A DNA stretch of 49,692 bases from Cytophagaceae bacterium (GTDB lineage Bacteria > Bacteroidota > Bacteroidia > Cytophagales > Spirosomataceae). The notes beneath the pieces were generated by a model that saw nothing but the letters and a program-made list of their open reading frames with translations, was not told the DNA's origin and did no database searches. The stretch is from assembly GCA_017984215.1 (NCBI GenBank), contig JAGOAA010000014.1, positions 1 through 49,692 of the forward strand. Direction: 5' to 3'. The position numbers were made by a program, and so were the translations under genes. This document shows, one piece after another, positions 23,423-31,441 of this stretch. Numbering within the stretch: position 1 is the stretch's first letter; every line of letters starts with the position of its first letter.

Positions 23423-24052
23423 TATTTTGGCTGGATTTCCAAAAGCACGCTTGCTTGATGGGATATTTTCTATTACAACAGAGCCTGCGCCAATAGTGGC
23501 ACCCTTCCCTATTTTGATGCTTCCCACGATGGTAGAATGGATTCCAATGAATGCATTTTTATCGATTTGGGCTTCTTTCCCGATGACAGATCCGGCGCCA
23601 ATTTGGCTAAATTCTTCAATGCTTGCGCCCGTTTCAATGATTGTTCCAGGGCCTACGATTACGTGATCTGCGATTTTTGTTTCTGCGCCAACGACCACAT
23701 TAGCCCCAATGAAAATGCCGTATGCTAAGCTTTTCACATTGGCAATTTGTGCACTTGGATGAATGGCGTGGACAGGTTTTGTCTTGCGATCTTCTTCGAT
23801 AAGTTCGATCATTTTCTTGCGTTCTGTTGGGTTTTCTAGTGCCACGAATACAGCACAAGACTTTCCGATTAAGCCCCAATAGCTCTCATCTTCTGTTGTT
23901 CCTAATACGGGAATCTCACCAATCATGGTGTCTTTTTTCTTAACATCGTCATCTAAAAAACCATAGATTACTACATTGTTTTGTTGGAATATATGCGCTA
24001 CTTCTAGTGCAAATGGATTTACTCCAATGATGATTACGGGTAATGATGTCAT
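23417..24052 (-). CDS. NeuD/PglD-like sugar O/N-acetyltransferase
   Basis: 211 residues. The N-terminal part (PVIIIGVNPFALEVAHIF, then YGFLDDD near 30-36) is the Rossmann-like PglD_N domain that binds the nucleotide-sugar. From about residue 95 the sequence is a left-handed beta-helix of hexapeptide repeats (GIFIGANVVVGAETKIADHV and GAGSVIGKEAQIDKNAFIG), which holds the acetyl-CoA site. Relatives acetylate UDP-amino sugars or sialic acid in glycan synthesis. No other glycan gene is adjacent: it is third in an operon after a CLC channel and an M14 peptidase, four bases from the latter. The substrate is unknown. Confidence 0.82.
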   Translation of the reverse strand: MTSLPVIIIGVNPFALEVAHIFQQNNVVIYGFLDDDVKKKDTMIGEIPVLGTTEDESYWGLIGKSCAVFVALENPTERKKMIELIEEDRKTKPVHAIHPSAQIANVKSLAYGIFIGANVVVGAETKIADHVIVGPGTIIETGASIEEFSQIGAGSVIGKEAQIDKNAFIGIHSTIVGSIKIGKGATIGAGSVVIENIPSSKRAFGNPAKIL

Positions 24053-24056
24053 ATGT

Positions 24057-25241
24057 TTATTTTATTTTGGCTGTAAAAGTACGTAAATCAAAGGTTGTTT
24101 CCCCTCCTTTTTTGAAGATCAAATCACTTATTTCTTCTCCTAAGTTTATTGTTTGTGTGTAATCAAATTGGCTTGCATCTACGGTATTTAGCGCATGCAT
24201 ATAGGCTAAGTTACCTATTTCTTCTATGCTCCAAGAATACTGAATATTGGTTTTGTCGGATGCGGTTTCTTTTAGGTTTATTCCTATATCAGCACGGATT
24301 TTACCTGTTGGTTCCAAGGGTGCTTTTGTTAGTTTTATATCAAATATTTGTCGTTCGTTTGTTTCTAACGCCTCATAGATGTCGGTATTTTCTTGCTGAT
24401 AATTACCAGTTGCTACGCTGTAAAATGCATCGAGCAATATGGCTGCGTTTAGTTGGCGCAAGGATTGTTTTTCCAGGTCCCATCCTGCCCCGCCCGATTC
24501 GAGTAAAAGCAATCCATATCCTCTTTGTTGGAATGTGTCACCAAAAGCGCGCGCATTAAATTCATCTGTCCATTTGGCGACTTTATTTGGAATGATTTCC
24601 TGCGTTAAGCGCGTTAAACGATTGGCTAATTTGCCCGCGCGTAGTCGAGATTCAGTCCAAGTTCCTGTTTCATCTGCAGCTGTTGCGAGGAAGGCGATAT
24701 GTGTTTGATGAGATGAATTTCCGACAGAATACAATCGATTTTGATCGTGTAAATTGAAGGCGAATGTGGGTTGGATTCGGTCTGCCCAATCTGAAAGTAG
24801 TTGAGCTTCTGGGCTATATTGGTTTTGTGCATCCCGGTTCATGTCGATGCCCAAAGCTGTTTCGCGTGTCCATCGTGCGGCTCCATCGGCGTTTAAATAA
24901 GGAATGAAGTGTATGGTCAGATTTTGATGCAATATTTCCCTTATTTCGGCAAAAGCAGGGTCATTTGAGTTGATAAAGTTGAAGATATCACACAAAGCCA
25001 TGGTTGCGGTTGCTTCATCTCCATGCATTTGTGACCAAGCAATTACTTGAATGGGTCCTTGGCCAAATGTTATTTCATGAATCGCTCTTTTTTCAAAGGT
25101 TTCTCCTATTTGTTCTACATGTAGCAAGGGCGAATTTGACCACGCTTGTACAAGTTCTTGCCAAGTATTTTCATCAAAACGGCGCTTTTGAATTCGCGCT
25201 TCTTTGTACTGTGGATAGTTGTCGAAGAAGAAATGGAACAT
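24057..25241 (-). CDS. M14-family zinc carboxypeptidase
   Basis: 394 residues from the ATG ending at 25241, one base from the upstream clc stop codon. A start at 25265 would overlap that gene. The zinc site is HGDE (H73, E76) with the third ligand in FNLHDQ near 170. Substrate-binding residues show in GIDMNRD near 142, and the catalytic Glu in LLLESGG near 262. No signal peptide is seen, so it may act in the cytoplasm, unusual for secreted carboxypeptidases. Relatives include murein-peptide amidase MpaA and succinylglutamate desuccinylase-like enzymes. The C-terminal 110 residues form a beta-rich extension. Confidence 0.83.
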   Translation of the reverse strand: MFHFFFDNYPQYKEARIQKRRFDENTWQELVQAWSNSPLLHVEQIGETFEKRAIHEITFGQGPIQVIAWSQMHGDEATATMALCDIFNFINSNDPAFAEIREILHQNLTIHFIPYLNADGAARWTRETALGIDMNRDAQNQYSPEAQLLSDWADRIQPTFAFNLHDQNRLYSVGNSSHQTHIAFLATAADETGTWTESRLRAGKLANRLTRLTQEIIPNKVAKWTDEFNARAFGDTFQQRGYGLLLLESGGAGWDLEKQSLRQLNAAILLDAFYSVATGNYQQENTDIYEALETNERQIFDIKLTKAPLEPTGKIRADIGINLKETASDKTNIQYSWSIEEIGNLAYMHALNTVDASQFDYTQTINLGEEISDLIFKKGGETTFDLRTFTAKIK

Positions 25242-25242
25242 A

Positions 25243-26436
25243 TTAAAAAGGGAGTTTGGGCACATAGTTTGCCCATGTTTGTGATTTGAAAATACCTTTG
25301 TGACCTGCTAAGTAGATAACCATAATTGTTACGATTAGGTAGCAAAACCAGGCATCATACCCAAAGAGTTCGATACCCATGCACATGGCAGCGATAGGTG
25401 TTTTGGTTAGTCCCATGTATAAACAGGTGAAACCGATGGCAGCTAAGAAGGGACCGGGTAATTCAAGTATTTGCGTAAGTCCTGCTGTTGCATGTGCCCC
25501 AATTAAAAATAAGGGTGTCGCCTCTCCCCCTTTATACCCGAGTCCAATACTTAAGCAAGTTGCGATCAGCTTTTCGATCGCAAAATATCCGGCCTTAAAA
25601 TTTTCTTCAAAGGGTCTACGTAAATATTCGGAACCCAATCCGATGCTTTCTTGAAATTCGGGAAATTGAAAGAGTGCTAGTAAAATCAGACCCGCGAGAA
25701 TCGCTTTTTGGTAAGCTTGTATGGGTAATTTATCAGACGCAGAAGAAATAATGGATTCTAAGCGCGAATAAATGCGAGCAACGAGGGCTAAAAAAAGGCC
25801 AATAAGCGCTAATTTGGCCCAAAATACGGGTGTAATCTCGGGTAGTAAAATGTGGGGATACAAAACGTGTTTTGTGCCGTACACGTGGAGACTTACTAGA
25901 TTTGCTGCAAAAGCGGAGGAGAGGCATGCGAAAAAAGAGCGAAAATGAATTTTGCCCACTTCTTTCATTTCGAGTCCGAAAAAACAGCCGGCCCAAGGTG
26001 TTCCGAAAATCGCAGCAAAGCCAGCGCTCATTCCGGCGCGCAGCCAAATGGATTTTTCTTCATGCGTTAACCCTAATCGTGCTGAACTTTCACTTGCGAT
26101 TGAGCCCCCCATGAAAACGGCTGCTCCTTCCCTTCCCACGGAGGCCCCAACAAGATGACTTAGCCAAGTGCTTACCAAGGTAAAGGGAGTTTGAAGAAAT
26201 GAGCTTGGAACGGTTTCGCCGTTTAACTGTTTGACAAAATCATTCGTGCCAACTTGTGTCACGGTCCATTTCTTGGTCCACGCAAGTAATAGTCCAAGCA
26301 GCGGAAGGCCGAATAAAAAATAAGGTTGTCGATTTTCTTCGATTAACTGCAAGCCCCAGAGGAAAAGTGATGCAACACTGCCGCTGGCGAAGGAGATGAT
26401 GGCCCATAAGAGGATTCGAATGCCCCAAATTCGCAT
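25243..26436 (-). CDS. CLC-family anion channel or antiporter, possibly fluoride-type (CLC-F)
   Basis: 397 residues from the ATG ending at 26436. The longest frame adds 45 residues with no family similarity and passes through the promoter, so it is rejected. About ten membrane segments are visible. The key loop GASVGREGAAVFMGGSIAS contains the gating Glu. It reads GREGA where chloride channels have GREGP, and the N-terminal GTNDFVKQL replaces the GSGIP chloride filter motif. Both changes recall CLC-F fluoride/proton antiporters, a point I infer from memory of the family. GYKGGEATPLFLIGA is the second anion-site region. It is first in a three-gene leftward operon. Confidence 0.82.
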   Translation of the reverse strand: MRIWGIRILLWAIISFASGSVASLFLWGLQLIEENRQPYFLFGLPLLGLLLAWTKKWTVTQVGTNDFVKQLNGETVPSSFLQTPFTLVSTWLSHLVGASVGREGAAVFMGGSIASESSARLGLTHEEKSIWLRAGMSAGFAAIFGTPWAGCFFGLEMKEVGKIHFRSFFACLSSAFAANLVSLHVYGTKHVLYPHILLPEITPVFWAKLALIGLFLALVARIYSRLESIISSASDKLPIQAYQKAILAGLILLALFQFPEFQESIGLGSEYLRRPFEENFKAGYFAIEKLIATCLSIGLGYKGGEATPLFLIGAHATAGLTQILELPGPFLAAIGFTCLYMGLTKTPIAAMCMGIELFGYDAWFCYLIVTIMVIYLAGHKGIFKSQTWANYVPKLPF

Positions 26437-26456
26437 ATTCAGAAGAATTTTTGTTT

Positions 26457-26464
26457 CAAAGGTA
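26457..26464 (-). promoter_or_regulatory. -7 box of the clc operon
   Basis: TACCTTTG on the minus strand (plus-strand CAAAGGTA) lies 20 bases before the chosen clc ATG. It is the mirror image of the box at 26482-26489. Confidence 0.5.
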
Positions 26465-26481
26465 GGGAATTTTATTTTGCC

Positions 26482-26489
26482 TACCTTTG
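26482..26489 (+). promoter_or_regulatory. -7 box of the helicase gene
   Basis: TACCTTTG fits TAnnTTTG. It lies 82 bases before the helicase ATG and forms an inverted pair with 26457-26464, so the two divergent promoters overlap in the space of their -33 regions. Confidence 0.45.
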
Positions 26490-26571
26490 TCGAGGAATTG
26501 CAATCGGGCGCCGGCAGCGCTCGTGAACGGAATTCCACGGAGGAAATTGTCCCTTCATCAATATTTATCAT

Positions 26572-27987
26572 ATGACTGATTTTTCTTCACTTGGATTAAA
26601 TCCTCAATTATGTCGTGCATGCGACGCGTTGGGATATGTTAAACCGAGTCCGATTCAAGAGAAAGCGATTCCCCTCATGTTGCAAGGCCACGATGTACTT
26701 GGTATTGCACAAACCGGAACGGGTAAAACGGCTGCTTATGCTTTGCCGATATTAATGCGTTGTAAATATGCGCAAGGAAAAAATCCACGCACCTTGATTT
26801 TGGCACCTACGCGGGAATTGGTCATGCAGATTCATGAGGTGATGGTTGGTTTGGCGGTGGAGACCGATTTGCGAATATTGGCTTTATATGGAGGTCTTGG
26901 GCCTAAAACCCAAATTCAAGCATTGGAAGCTGGTATCGATATTTTAGTATCTACGCCGGGTAGATTCTTGGAATTATATCGCAAGGACGTAATCGTTGTA
27001 AAGGAATTGAAGATTTTGATTTTAGATGAGGCGGATAAAATGATGGACATGGGTTTCATGCCGCAGATCCGTGAAATACTCGAAAAAATCCCTTATAAAA
27101 AGCGCCAAAACGGTTTGTTTTCGGCGACTTTTCCAGAAAAAGTAGAAAACTTATCGCATGAGTTTTTGGAGTTTCCTCAAAAGGTTGAAATTACCCGACA
27201 AGCCACTCCGGCCAGTCAGGTGACTCAATTTGTTTACGAAGCGCCGAACTTGAGTACAAAAATTAACGCCTTGGCCTATTTCCTGAAACAAGATCGTTTT
27301 GAACGCGTCATGGTTTTTTGTCGGAGCAAAGACGTCGCCAATCAGGTCGAAAAATATTTGATTCGCAAGGTTTTACCCGAAGACCAAGTACGTGCGATTC
27401 ACTCGAATAAGGGCCAAAATACGCGTATTAATGCCATGCAACAATTTCGCGAAGGCTTGGTTCGTGTCCTCGTGACGACCGACGTGGCTGCACGCGGAAT
27501 CGATATTCCCAAGGTTTCCCATGTGATCAACTTTGATGTGCCCTTGATTTATGAGGATTATGTTCACCGGATCGGTCGGACGGGTCGCGCGGATCAGGTA
27601 GGCGAGTCGATTACATTTATTACCTTGGCCGAACAATATCACTGGACCAAAATTGAAGAAATAATTCAGCAAACAATTGAAATTCAGGACCTTCCGGCAG
27701 AAATTAACCGTGAAGAGACGCCATTTGTTGAACAACAAGATATGTTACGTGCCGTGGATGATCAACGCAAACGCGAGGATCCCGATTTTCAAGGTGCGTT
27801 CCACGAGAAAAAATGGGTGATCAAAGCGCGGGCAAGCGGCAAAAAAGTGCCTACGCGTAAAGCGGTCACAAAAACAGGCCCCAAAGGCGGTGCCGTTTCA
27901 ACGCCAAAACCCCCTCAACGGAATAATCGCCCCGGAAAAAACGCAAAATTTCGCCCAGGAGCACCATCATCTAAAAAGAAAAGGTAG
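26572..27987 (+). CDS. DEAD-box RNA helicase (RhlE-like)
   Basis: 471 residues. All core motifs are present: the Q motif (GYVKPSPIQ), Walker A AQTGTGKT (46-53), PTRELVMQ, STPGR, DEAD (152-155), SAT (184-186), VFCRSKD, TTDVAARGIDIP and HRIGRTGR. After about residue 385 comes a basic, low-complexity tail rich in Lys, Arg, Pro and Gly (KKVPTRKAVTKTGPKGG, RNNRPGKNAKFRPG), which fits RNA binding. RhlE-type helicases unwind RNA in ribosome assembly or mRNA decay, often with cold-induced expression. The 82-base leader is long for this window and could hold regulation. The stop codon overlaps the -7 box of the next gene. Confidence 0.95.
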   Translation: MTDFSSLGLNPQLCRACDALGYVKPSPIQEKAIPLMLQGHDVLGIAQTGTGKTAAYALPILMRCKYAQGKNPRTLILAPTRELVMQIHEVMVGLAVETDLRILALYGGLGPKTQIQALEAGIDILVSTPGRFLELYRKDVIVVKELKILILDEADKMMDMGFMPQIREILEKIPYKKRQNGLFSATFPEKVENLSHEFLEFPQKVEITRQATPASQVTQFVYEAPNLSTKINALAYFLKQDRFERVMVFCRSKDVANQVEKYLIRKVLPEDQVRAIHSNKGQNTRINAMQQFREGLVRVLVTTDVAARGIDIPKVSHVINFDVPLIYEDYVHRIGRTGRADQVGESITFITLAEQYHWTKIEEIIQQTIEIQDLPAEINREETPFVEQQDMLRAVDDQRKREDPDFQGAFHEKKWVIKARASGKKVPTRKAVTKTGPKGGAVSTPKPPQRNNRPGKNAKFRPGAPSSKKKR

Positions 27988-27992
27988 ATTTG
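27985..27992 (+). promoter_or_regulatory. Probable -7 box of the TPR protein gene
   Basis: TAGATTTG fits TAnnTTTG. Its first three bases are the helicase stop codon, and the next ATG follows after five bases, again a leaderless arrangement. No clear TTTG lies at -33. Confidence 0.4.
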
Positions 27993-27997
27993 CAGCG

Positions 27998-28681
27998 ATG
28001 AAAGTACTACTAATCAGTTTGTTCATGTTTGTTGGCAGCCTCGCGATGGCCCAACAAGCTGCAGCGCCAAAAGAGGCAAAATATTTGCCACTTTATGGAC
28101 AAAAGGCATTATCAGCTAAAGACCAAAAGGAATTATCGGAGTTTGTAGAGTCGTGTGATGCCAGTTTTGGTTCACGCAAAGAGGCGGTCGAATTCTTTTC
28201 TGAGCGGGCGTGGGAGTTTGTTTCTTCGGGTTATTTGGATACCGCAACGTATCGATTTAATCTGGTGCAAGCGCTTGATAATCAGGCCGTTGATTCTTAT
28301 TGGGGCTTGGGTGTCATTACCTTTCAGCGACAAGATTTTCCAAAAGCAATCGAGTTTTTATCCAAAGGTTTGGCCTTAGATAGTACACAAAGTATACTTC
28401 GTGTGGATTTGGCGATTGTGAAATTGAGCTGTTACCTGAAAACGATGGATTGTGGGACTTTGGATGAAACAGATGCGCTTTTGCAGCAAGCCTTAGTTCA
28501 AACACCGAATTATGCAACGGCTTGGATGAAGCGTGCGCAAGTGGCGTTTTTACAAGAAAAATATGAAAACGCTTGGGCCTATTTGCACGAGTGCCGCAAG
28601 TTGGACATCACGCAACTCGATTTGAATTTAGGACATAGTTTGGCGGAAAAATTGCCTGATCCGCAAGGCGTGTTTAAGTAA
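27998..28681 (+). CDS. Secreted TPR-repeat protein
   Basis: 227 residues from the ATG at 27998, which starts a clean signal peptide (MKVLLISLFMFVGSLAMA, then QQ). The longest frame starts inside the helicase gene and is rejected. Tetratricopeptide-like helical pairs are visible: AVDSYWGLGVITFQRQDFPK and AIEFLSKGLALDSTQ (near 105-140), and later ATAWMKRAQVAFLQEKYENA and WAYLHECRKLDI. Such proteins scaffold complexes in the periplasm or outer membrane. No enzyme domain is present and no specific role can be given. It may be co-transcribed with the helicase, or read from its own box over the helicase stop codon. The GH3-family gene begins six bases later. Confidence 0.75.
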   Translation: MKVLLISLFMFVGSLAMAQQAAAPKEAKYLPLYGQKALSAKDQKELSEFVESCDASFGSRKEAVEFFSERAWEFVSSGYLDTATYRFNLVQALDNQAVDSYWGLGVITFQRQDFPKAIEFLSKGLALDSTQSILRVDLAIVKLSCYLKTMDCGTLDETDALLQQALVQTPNYATAWMKRAQVAFLQEKYENAWAYLHECRKLDITQLDLNLGHSLAEKLPDPQGVFK

Positions 28682-28687
28682 GTAATC

Positions 28688-30178
28688 ATGGGAATTAGAT
28701 CCTTTTTTGCGAAACCATTTGCGCGTAAGGTGGTAAAAAAACACCAAAAGAGTCATGCGCAGGCGATTCAAATTCAGGAAAATTGGCTCAAGAATAACCT
28801 TAAAAAGGCGGAGCAAACCATCTTTGGTCAGGCCTATGAATTCGACAAAATTCGTAATTATTTAGAATACAAAATCCGTGTTCCCATCGCTGAATACGAG
28901 GATTTAAAGACTTACATCGATGAAATGGTATTGGGTTCTCCCAATATTTTATGGCCTGGAAAGCCCGCGTATTTTGCCAAAACATCAGGTACAACCTCTG
29001 GGGCCAAATACATTCCTATTTCGAAGGAATCGATGCCTTTCCACATTTCGGGCGCGCGAGATGCTTTGTTGCATTATGTGCACTATTCTGGTAATTCTGC
29101 ATTTTTAGACCAAAAATTGATTTTTTTGTCGGGCTCTCCTGAGCTTGAGACGAAACACGGAATTCCTACGGGACGCTTGTCGGGGATTGTCAATCACCAC
29201 GTTCCGGGCTATTTGCGTAGCAATCAATTGCCAACGTATGAAACGAATTGCATCGAGGATTGGGAGGAGAAATTGGAGGCTATCGTGCAAGAAACCATGC
29301 AAGAGCGCATGGGCTTGATCTCCGGAATTCCGCCCTGGGTTCAGATGTATTTTGATCGGTTGGAAGCTTTATCTAGCCAAAAAATAGGTGATCTATTTCC
29401 CGATTTTCAATTGTTCGTCACGGGAGGCGTGAATTTTGAGCCTTATCGTCAGAAGTTGATGGATTCGATAGGCCGTGACATTGATGTCGTAGAAACCTAT
29501 CCCGCATCCGAGGGTTTCATTGCTTTTCAGGATTCGACGGGAGAGGAGGGATTGTTGTTGAATGTGGATGGCGGAATCTTCTTTGAATTTGTTCCCACAG
29601 ACACCTATTTCACAGCGACGCCAAAGCGTCTGATGCTTTCAGAGGTGCAGTTGGGCGTTAATTACGCCTTGCTCATGTCAACGAATGCAGGACTTTGGTC
29701 GTATTCGATTGGAGATACGGTGAAGTTTGTGTCATTGAATCCATTTAGGATTGTGGTGACAGGTCGGATTAAGCATTTTATTTCGGCTTTTGGGGAGCAT
29801 GTGATTGCGGAAGAGGCGGAACGCGCCATGGCCGAGGCCCTAAAGGCTTGTCCGGAGGCTTCGCTTGTTGAATTTACCTTAGCGCCGCAAGTAAACCCTT
29901 CGGCCGGAGAATTACCTTACCATGAATGGTTAGTTGAATTTGCCCAAGCTCCACAGGATCCCACGAAGTTCCAGGCCGTTTTAGAGGCCTCTATGAACGC
30001 CCAAAACATCTATTACAAGGATTTGATTACTGGAAAGGTTTTGCAGCCTTTAAAGTTGACGATTTTGCAACCCAATGCCTTTATTGATTACATGAAATCA
30101 CAAGGAAAATTAGGGGGTCAAAATAAGGTTCCACGCTTGGCGAATGATCGGGTGATTGCGGATGGATTGGTGAGCTAG
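28688..30178 (+). CDS. GH3-family acyl-adenylating enzyme (auxin-responsive GH3 fold)
   Basis: 496 residues. The sequence fits the plant GH3/JAR1 family found widely in Bacteroidota: YFAKTSGTTSGAKYIPIS (residues 96-113) as the ATP-binding motif, TYPASEGFIAFQD near 271 and a nucleotide-contact segment VTGRIKHFISAFGEHVI near 357-373. Plant members adenylate jasmonate or auxin and join them to amino acids. The bacterial substrate is unknown, though an acyl-amino acid or similar conjugate is reasonable. The start ATG follows the TPR gene by six bases, which implies one operon. No signal peptide is seen. Confidence 0.85.
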   Translation: MGIRSFFAKPFARKVVKKHQKSHAQAIQIQENWLKNNLKKAEQTIFGQAYEFDKIRNYLEYKIRVPIAEYEDLKTYIDEMVLGSPNILWPGKPAYFAKTSGTTSGAKYIPISKESMPFHISGARDALLHYVHYSGNSAFLDQKLIFLSGSPELETKHGIPTGRLSGIVNHHVPGYLRSNQLPTYETNCIEDWEEKLEAIVQETMQERMGLISGIPPWVQMYFDRLEALSSQKIGDLFPDFQLFVTGGVNFEPYRQKLMDSIGRDIDVVETYPASEGFIAFQDSTGEEGLLLNVDGGIFFEFVPTDTYFTATPKRLMLSEVQLGVNYALLMSTNAGLWSYSIGDTVKFVSLNPFRIVVTGRIKHFISAFGEHVIAEEAERAMAEALKACPEASLVEFTLAPQVNPSAGELPYHEWLVEFAQAPQDPTKFQAVLEASMNAQNIYYKDLITGKVLQPLKLTILQPNAFIDYMKSQGKLGGQNKVPRLANDRVIADGLVS

Positions 30179-30261
30179 GAGTGGTCAGTTGTCAGCCTGA
30201 AGTCCGGAGGGATATAGTCCGGAGTATAGAGAGATGATAAATTTAAATATCTTTTTCATAG

Positions 30262-30326
30262 CCCCAGACTTTAGCCTAGGGTTATAATTATCAGTCCAAC
30301 GTCTAACGTCTAATGTCCAACGTCTA
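30262..30326. repeat. Degenerate palindrome and short tandem repeats
   Basis: CCCCAGACTTTAGCCTAGGG (30262-30281) is a diverged form of the perfect palindrome at 10792-10811. Next, the unit aacgtcta or aatgtcca recurs about four times (30298-30326). A short direct repeat with core AGTCCGGAG lies just before, at about 30202-30222. The 145-base gap holds no gene. Confidence 0.65.
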
Positions 30327-30833
30327 TTTTTGCCACCCCGCATATTCCAAATAATTCATTGCCGTGCGCATGAAAACTTCGGCAGCTTCTGGGCTAACGG
30401 GCTTGAGTAATTTCGCTGGATTTCCTGCATAAATGCTGCCGGCGGGAACACGGGTATTTTGAGTCACCACGGCACCCGCTGCGATGATAGATCCTGTTTC
30501 AATCACTGCGCCATCCATGATGATTGCTCCCATACCCACGAGTACATAATCCTCAATCGTGCAACCATGAACGATCGCATTGTGCGCGATGGACACATAA
30601 TTTCCGATGTGCGTTTCTGTTTTTTGGTAGGTGCAATGAATCACAGCTCCGTCTTGTATGTTGCTGTAATTTCCGATGCGGATGCGGTTTACGTCGCCTC
30701 GAACAACCGCGTTATACCAAACCGTACAATGCGAACCAAAAGTCACATCTCCTACGATGGTCGCATTTTCAGCCTGCCAATTCTCTTCACCAAATTGCGG
30801 GGAAATACCCTTTATCGGAACAATTAATGCCAT
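30324..30833 (-). CDS. Gamma-carbonic anhydrase-family protein (PaaY/YrdA type)
   Basis: 169 residues of left-handed parallel beta-helix hexapeptide repeats, from GDVTFGSHCTVWYNAVVRGD (28-47) to GSIYAGNPAKLLKPV near the end. Zinc-ligand histidines are expected at HCTYQKTETH (71 region) and SIAHNAIVHG, two of which form the usual H-x4-H pair. Some relatives hydrate CO2 in place of classic carbonic anhydrase; others are thioesterase-linked proteins in phenylacetate breakdown. Without the acidic loop known from Cam, activity is uncertain. It starts ten bases after the kdsC stop codon and forms a two-gene leftward operon with it. Confidence 0.88.
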   Translation of the reverse strand: MALIVPIKGISPQFGEENWQAENATIVGDVTFGSHCTVWYNAVVRGDVNRIRIGNYSNIQDGAVIHCTYQKTETHIGNYVSIAHNAIVHGCTIEDYVLVGMGAIIMDGAVIETGSIIAAGAVVTQNTRVPAGSIYAGNPAKLLKPVSPEAAEVFMRTAMNYLEYAGWQK

Positions 30834-30843
30834 TTTCGTATCG

Positions 30844-31356
30844 TTAAGCAGGCCAGTTGCCTTGTAATTTCATTACTTTTTCAATCACATCCCGCACCGC
30901 ACCTTTGCCTCCGCCAAATGGCGAAACATATTTGCAGGCTTGCTGAATTTCTGGAATTGCATCTGCTGGACATGTGCTTAATAATGCCGGCCGAGAAAGA
31001 ATTTTTAAGTCGGGAACGTCATCGCCCATGTATAAAATTTCCGATTCGTCCAGGCCCATTTTATCCAACCAGCCCAGGTAAGTTTCTAGTTTATCTTTTC
31101 CGCCCAAGCCAAAATAAATATCCTGAAACTTGAGATTTTCGAGTCTTTTTTTGACCCCTTTATGGCCTCCGCCCGTAATCACGCACAAATTGTATTCCGC
31201 CTCACGCGCCTTTTCGATGGCATATCCGTCTCGAATGTGAAAGGTTCGGTAATGTTCCCCCGTTTCTAATACATGGACGCTGCCATCTGTCATGACGCCG
31301 TCTATATCGAATACAAAGGCTTTAATTTGGGCAAATTGTGTGAGTACGTTGGACAT
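30844..31356 (-). CDS. kdsC: 3-deoxy-D-manno-octulosonate 8-phosphate phosphatase (KdsC)
   Basis: 170 residues from the ATG ending at 31356. A much longer frame reaches 31662 but overlaps the divergent gene. It is a C0-type HAD phosphatase with no cap: FDIDGVMTDG gives nucleophile D17 and D19, CVITGGGHKG is motif II, K is supplied by FGLGGKDKLE, and MGDDVPDL is motif IV. The absence of a cap domain means the protein works as a tetramer, as in known KdsC. It removes phosphate from KDO-8-P in the Kdo/lipid A core pathway. KdsA and KdsB are not in this window. Confidence 0.88.
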   Translation of the reverse strand: MSNVLTQFAQIKAFVFDIDGVMTDGSVHVLETGEHYRTFHIRDGYAIEKAREAEYNLCVITGGGHKGVKKRLENLKFQDIYFGLGGKDKLETYLGWLDKMGLDESEILYMGDDVPDLKILSRPALLSTCPADAIPEIQQACKYVSPFGGGKGAVRDVIEKVMKLQGNWPA

Positions 31357-31441
31357 ATCAATGGATTTGAATGGTAATTTACATAAATCTGCGGAAAGAC
31401 TTGATGCGATTCGTGGTGGCTTTTTTGTATTTTTACCCTCT

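Noticed and set aside
25201-25220. A TGTGGATAG sequence as part of a second origin
   Set aside because: A single one-mismatch DnaA box inside a coding region, with no cluster or AT-rich neighbour.
26437-26571. Fluoride riboswitch upstream of the CLC gene
   Set aside because: The space between the -7 box and ATG is only 20 bases, too short for the crcB motif, and its conserved bases are absent.
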